From the NCBI RefSeq assembly GCF_009831215.1, contig NZ_WUTW01000005.1, positions 310,001 to 374,000 on the forward strand: a stretch of DNA of 64,000 nucleotides, given 5' to 3'. The notes under the pieces were generated by a model. It was not told the DNA's origin, searched no databases, and saw only the letters and a list, made by a program, of their open reading frames with translations. Made by a program: the position numbers and the translations under genes. Source of the stretch: Actinomadura rayongensis. GTDB lineage: Bacteria > Actinomycetota > Actinomycetes > Streptosporangiales > Streptosporangiaceae. Shown here one piece after another: positions 61,959 to 64,000 of this stretch. Positions within the stretch are counted from its first letter, which is position 1; each line of letters begins with the position of its first letter.

Positions 61959-61975
61959 GGCGGATGAGATCCGCC
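61959..61975. terminator. Small hairpin between the holin-like and HAD genes
   Basis: Seven-base-pair stem GGCGGAT / ATCCGCC with loop GAG, followed by TT. The surrounding 166 bases are divergent upstream regions, so it may be a structural or regulatory element instead of a terminator. Confidence 0.25.
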
Positions 61976-62048
61976 TTGCCAGGATTTGACCTCCGCTCGG
62001 CCACGGCCTTATGACCTGCGGGGTCATCCTGGGACGAGGGAGGCAGCC

Positions 62049-62699
62049 GTGACCGTACGAGCCGTGATCTTCGACATGGACGGGGTGCTGGTCGACTCCG
62101 CGCCCGTCTGGGCGGACGTCCGGCGCGAGTACGTCCGCGACCGCGACGGCGCGTGGCCGCCGGGCACCGAGCGCCGCCTCATGGACATGAGCACCGACGA
62201 GTGGGCCGAGTACCTGGCGCGCCGGCTCGTCCCGGGCGCGTCCGTGGACGACGTCGCCTACCAGGTCGTGGACCGGATGACCGAGCGGTACGCCGAGTCG
62301 GTGCCGCTGCTGCCGGGCGCGGTGGACGCCGTCCGGCGGCTGTCGGAGCGGTTCGCGATCGGGCTGACCAGCTCGTCGCCGCGCTCGATCATCGATCTGG
62401 TCCTCGGCAGGCTCGGCATCGCGGGCCTGTTCCTCGCGACCGTCGCTCCCGAGGAGGTCGACCGGGGCCGTCCCGCGCCCGACCCCTACCTCGCGGCGGC
62501 GGCGCAGATGGACACCGACGTCGCCGAATGCCTCGCCGTCGAGGACTCCGCCGCAGGCCTGCGCGCCGCGCACGCCGCCGGGATGCCGGTGATCGCCGTG
62601 CCGCACCCGGAGCGCCCGCCCGGCGACGCGCTCGGCTGCGCCGCGTTCGTGGCCGGTTCCCTGGACGAGATCACCGGCGACCTGGTGGCCGGGCTCTGA
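62049..62699 (+). CDS. HAD-superfamily phosphatase (beta-phosphoglucomutase-like)
   Basis: 216 residues. Motif I FDMDGVLVDSAPVW has the nucleophile and acid/base Asp pair; motif II is GLTSSSP; motif III/IV is VAPEEVDRGRPAPDPYLAAA with VEDSAAGLRAAHAAGMPVIA. The helical cap between motifs I and II is of subclass I. Such enzymes dephosphorylate or isomerise sugar phosphates; substrate unknown. GTG 62049 follows GAGGGAGGCAGCC. It lies 44 bases before recQ on the same strand. Confidence 0.9.
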   Translation: MTVRAVIFDMDGVLVDSAPVWADVRREYVRDRDGAWPPGTERRLMDMSTDEWAEYLARRLVPGASVDDVAYQVVDRMTERYAESVPLLPGAVDAVRRLSERFAIGLTSSSPRSIIDLVLGRLGIAGLFLATVAPEEVDRGRPAPDPYLAAAAQMDTDVAECLAVEDSAAGLRAAHAAGMPVIAVPHPERPPGDALGCAAFVAGSLDEITGDLVAGL

Positions 62700-62731
62700 C
62701 GCGTTCCGGCGCGACCGTCGCACCCGGCTCG

Positions 62732-62737
62732 TACGAT
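62732..62737 (+). promoter_or_regulatory. -10-like TACGAT before recQ
   Basis: TACGAT ends six bases before the ATG at 62744, and there is no clear ribosome site, so a leaderless transcript is possible. Motif match only. Confidence 0.4.
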
Positions 62738-62743
62738 GGAGCG

Positions 62744-64000
62744 ATGGTGCTGCCCCCCGCGACAGATTCCCCGGCTCTGGAGACGCTGCGGCGCGTCTTC
62801 GGGTACGAGACGTTCCGCGACGGCCAGGCGGAGATCATCGAGCATGTCGTGGCGGGCGGCGACGCGCTGGTCCTCATGCCGACCGGCGGCGGCAAGTCGC
62901 TCTGCTACCAGATCCCGGCGCTCGTCCGGCGCGGCACCGGCGTGGTGATCTCGCCGCTCATCGCCCTCATGCAGGACCAGGTGGACGCGCTGCGCGCCGT
63001 GGGCGTCCGGGCCGGGTTCCTCAACTCCGCGCAGGACGCCGACGACCGCCGCATGACCGAGGCCGAACTGCTCGCGGGCGAGCTGGACCTGCTCTACCTC
63101 GCGCCGGAGCGGCTGCGCGTCCCCGCCACCGTCGACCTGCTCGGCCGGATCGACATCGCGCTGTTCGCGATCGACGAGGCGCACTGCGTGGCGCAGTGGG
63201 GGCACGACTTCCGGCCCGACTACCTCATGCTGTCCGAGCTGCACGCCCGCTGGCCGGACATTCCGCGCATCGCGCTCACCGCGACCGCCACCGAGGCCAC
63301 CCGCGCGGAGATCGCCACGCGGCTCGGGCTGGAGGACGCGCGGAAGTTCGTGGCGAGCTTCGACCGTCCGAACATCCAGTACCGGATCGAGCCGAAGACC
63401 GACGCCAAGCGGCAGCTGCTGCGGTTCCTGCGCGAGGAGCACGCGGGCGACGCGGGCATCGTCTACTGCCTGTCGCGCAGCTCGGTGGAGAAGCACGCGG
63501 CGTTCCTCACCGAGAACGGCATCGAGGCCGTCCCGTACCACGCCGGGCTGGACCCGCACGTCCGCGCGGCGAACCAGGCGCGGTTCCTGCGCGAGGACGG
63601 GCTCGTCGTCGTCGCGACGATCGCGTTCGGGATGGGGATCGACAAGCCGGACGTCCGGTTCGTCGCCCACCTCGACCTGCCGAAGTCCGTCGAGGGCTAC
63701 TACCAGGAGACGGGCCGCGCGGGCCGGGACGGGCTGCCGTCGACGGCGTGGCTGGCCTACGGGCTGAACGACGTCGTCAACCTGCGGAAGATGATCGACT
63801 CGTCCGAGGGGGACGCCGAGCACCGCCGTCGGCTGAGCCGCCATCTGGACGCGATGCTCGCCCTGTGCGAGACGGTCGAGTGCCGCCGGACGCAGCTCCT
63901 GAACTATTTCGGCCAGTCCGGCGCCGCGTGCGGGAACTGCGACACGTGCCTTTCCCCGCCGGAGACGTGGGACGGGACGGTCGCGGCGCAGAAGGTGCTG
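62744..64000 (+). CDS. recQ: ATP-dependent DNA helicase RecQ, 5' part (3' end outside window)
   Basis: First 419 residues of a RecQ 3'-5' helicase; the frame is open to the end of the window. Motif 0 is FGYETFRDGQAEIIEHVVAG, Walker A LMPTGGGKSLCYQIPAL, motif Ia VISPLIALMQDQV, DEAH box FAIDEAHCVAQWGHDFRPDY, motif III LTATAT, motif V VVATIAFGMGIDKPDVRFV and motif VI YYQETGRAGRDGLPS. The zinc-binding Cys set starts at TVECRRTQLLNYF and continues with CGNCDTC. The winged helix and any HRDC domain lie downstream. Confidence 0.96.
   Translation, partial: MVLPPATDSPALETLRRVFGYETFRDGQAEIIEHVVAGGDALVLMPTGGGKSLCYQIPALVRRGTGVVISPLIALMQDQVDALRAVGVRAGFLNSAQDADDRRMTEAELLAGELDLLYLAPERLRVPATVDLLGRIDIALFAIDEAHCVAQWGHDFRPDYLMLSELHARWPDIPRIALTATATEATRAEIATRLGLEDARKFVASFDRPNIQYRIEPKTDAKRQLLRFLREEHAGDAGIVYCLSRSSVEKHAAFLTENGIEAVPYHAGLDPHVRAANQARFLREDGLVVVATIAFGMGIDKPDVRFVAHLDLPKSVEGYYQETGRAGRDGLPSTAWLAYGLNDVVNLRKMIDSSEGDAEHRRRLSRHLDAMLALCETVECRRTQLLNYFGQSGAACGNCDTCLSPPETWDGTVAAQKVL

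Overview
The window is a stretch of chromosome from a high-GC, Gram-positive filamentous actinomycete. The base composition is strongly GC-rich with G/C third codon positions, GTG and TTG starts are frequent, and 1-, 4- and 8-base gene overlaps are common. The gene families (BkdABC, PurS/Q/L, PPK1 with MutT1, an EphD-like fusion, GlnH/GlnX/PknG, NrtR, DUF2795, choice-of-anchor proteins) fit the Streptosporangiales, perhaps a Thermomonosporaceae/Actinomadura-like genome. The placement is inferred from gene content only. I saw no rRNA, tRNA, insertion sequence, prophage or CRISPR array. The many very long antisense ORFs are composition artefacts.

Layout. 1-4 kb: 3' end of dnaE, a glycerophosphodiester phosphodiesterase and a DUF6585-like membrane protein. 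4-8.5 kb (minus): a GNAT gene, a terminator, and a translationally coupled branched-chain 2-oxoacid dehydrogenase operon (bkdA-bkdB-bkdC). 8.6-15.4 kb: a beta-helix membrane protein, then the FGAM synthase genes purS, purQ and purL, with an anti-sigma-type ATPase gene between purS and purQ. PurL carries an unusual N-terminal extension of about 345 residues containing twenty decapeptide repeats. 15.4-19 kb: an MFS transporter behind a perfect palindrome, a VOC protein, and an EphD-like hydrolase/SDR fusion. 19-24 kb: a polyphosphate module (CYTH-CHAD protein, MutT1-type Nudix/phosphatase, PPK1). 24-32.4 kb: a pentapeptide-repeat protein and a signalling set (STAS, REC-PP2C, histidine kinase, REC, MarR, HATPase) with an L,D-transpeptidase and a secreted protein ending in LPVTG. 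32.6-39.8 kb: a ferritin-like protein, a membrane protein, DUF2795, a complete polyamine-type ABC operon (potADBC), and a TetR/SnoaL divergent pair with a clear operator. 39.8-42.5 kb: a two-gene operon of a 2-oxoacid decarboxylase and a flavoprotein whose D-amino-acid-oxidase motifs occur in circularly permuted order. 42.7-46.8 kb: NrtR-type regulator, flotillin, NfeD-like protein, a lipoprotein and PlsC.

47.2-56.4 kb (minus) is a tightly coupled operon that reads as an expanded form of the mycobacterial GlnH-GlnX-PknG amino-acid sensing system. It has a coiled-coil protein, PknG, a VWA protein, a zinc-ribbon FHA protein, a GlnX-like membrane sensor and a GlnH-like binding lipoprotein. 56.4-64 kb: two CNNM/CorC-type membrane proteins, a large coiled-coil protein whose 3' end runs antisense through a holin-like gene, a HAD phosphatase, and the 5' part of recQ.

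The main items for follow-up are the permuted oxidase and its coupled decarboxylase, the PurL repeat extension, the GlnH-GlnX-FHA-VWA-PknG operon, and the antisense overlap at 61.5 kb.
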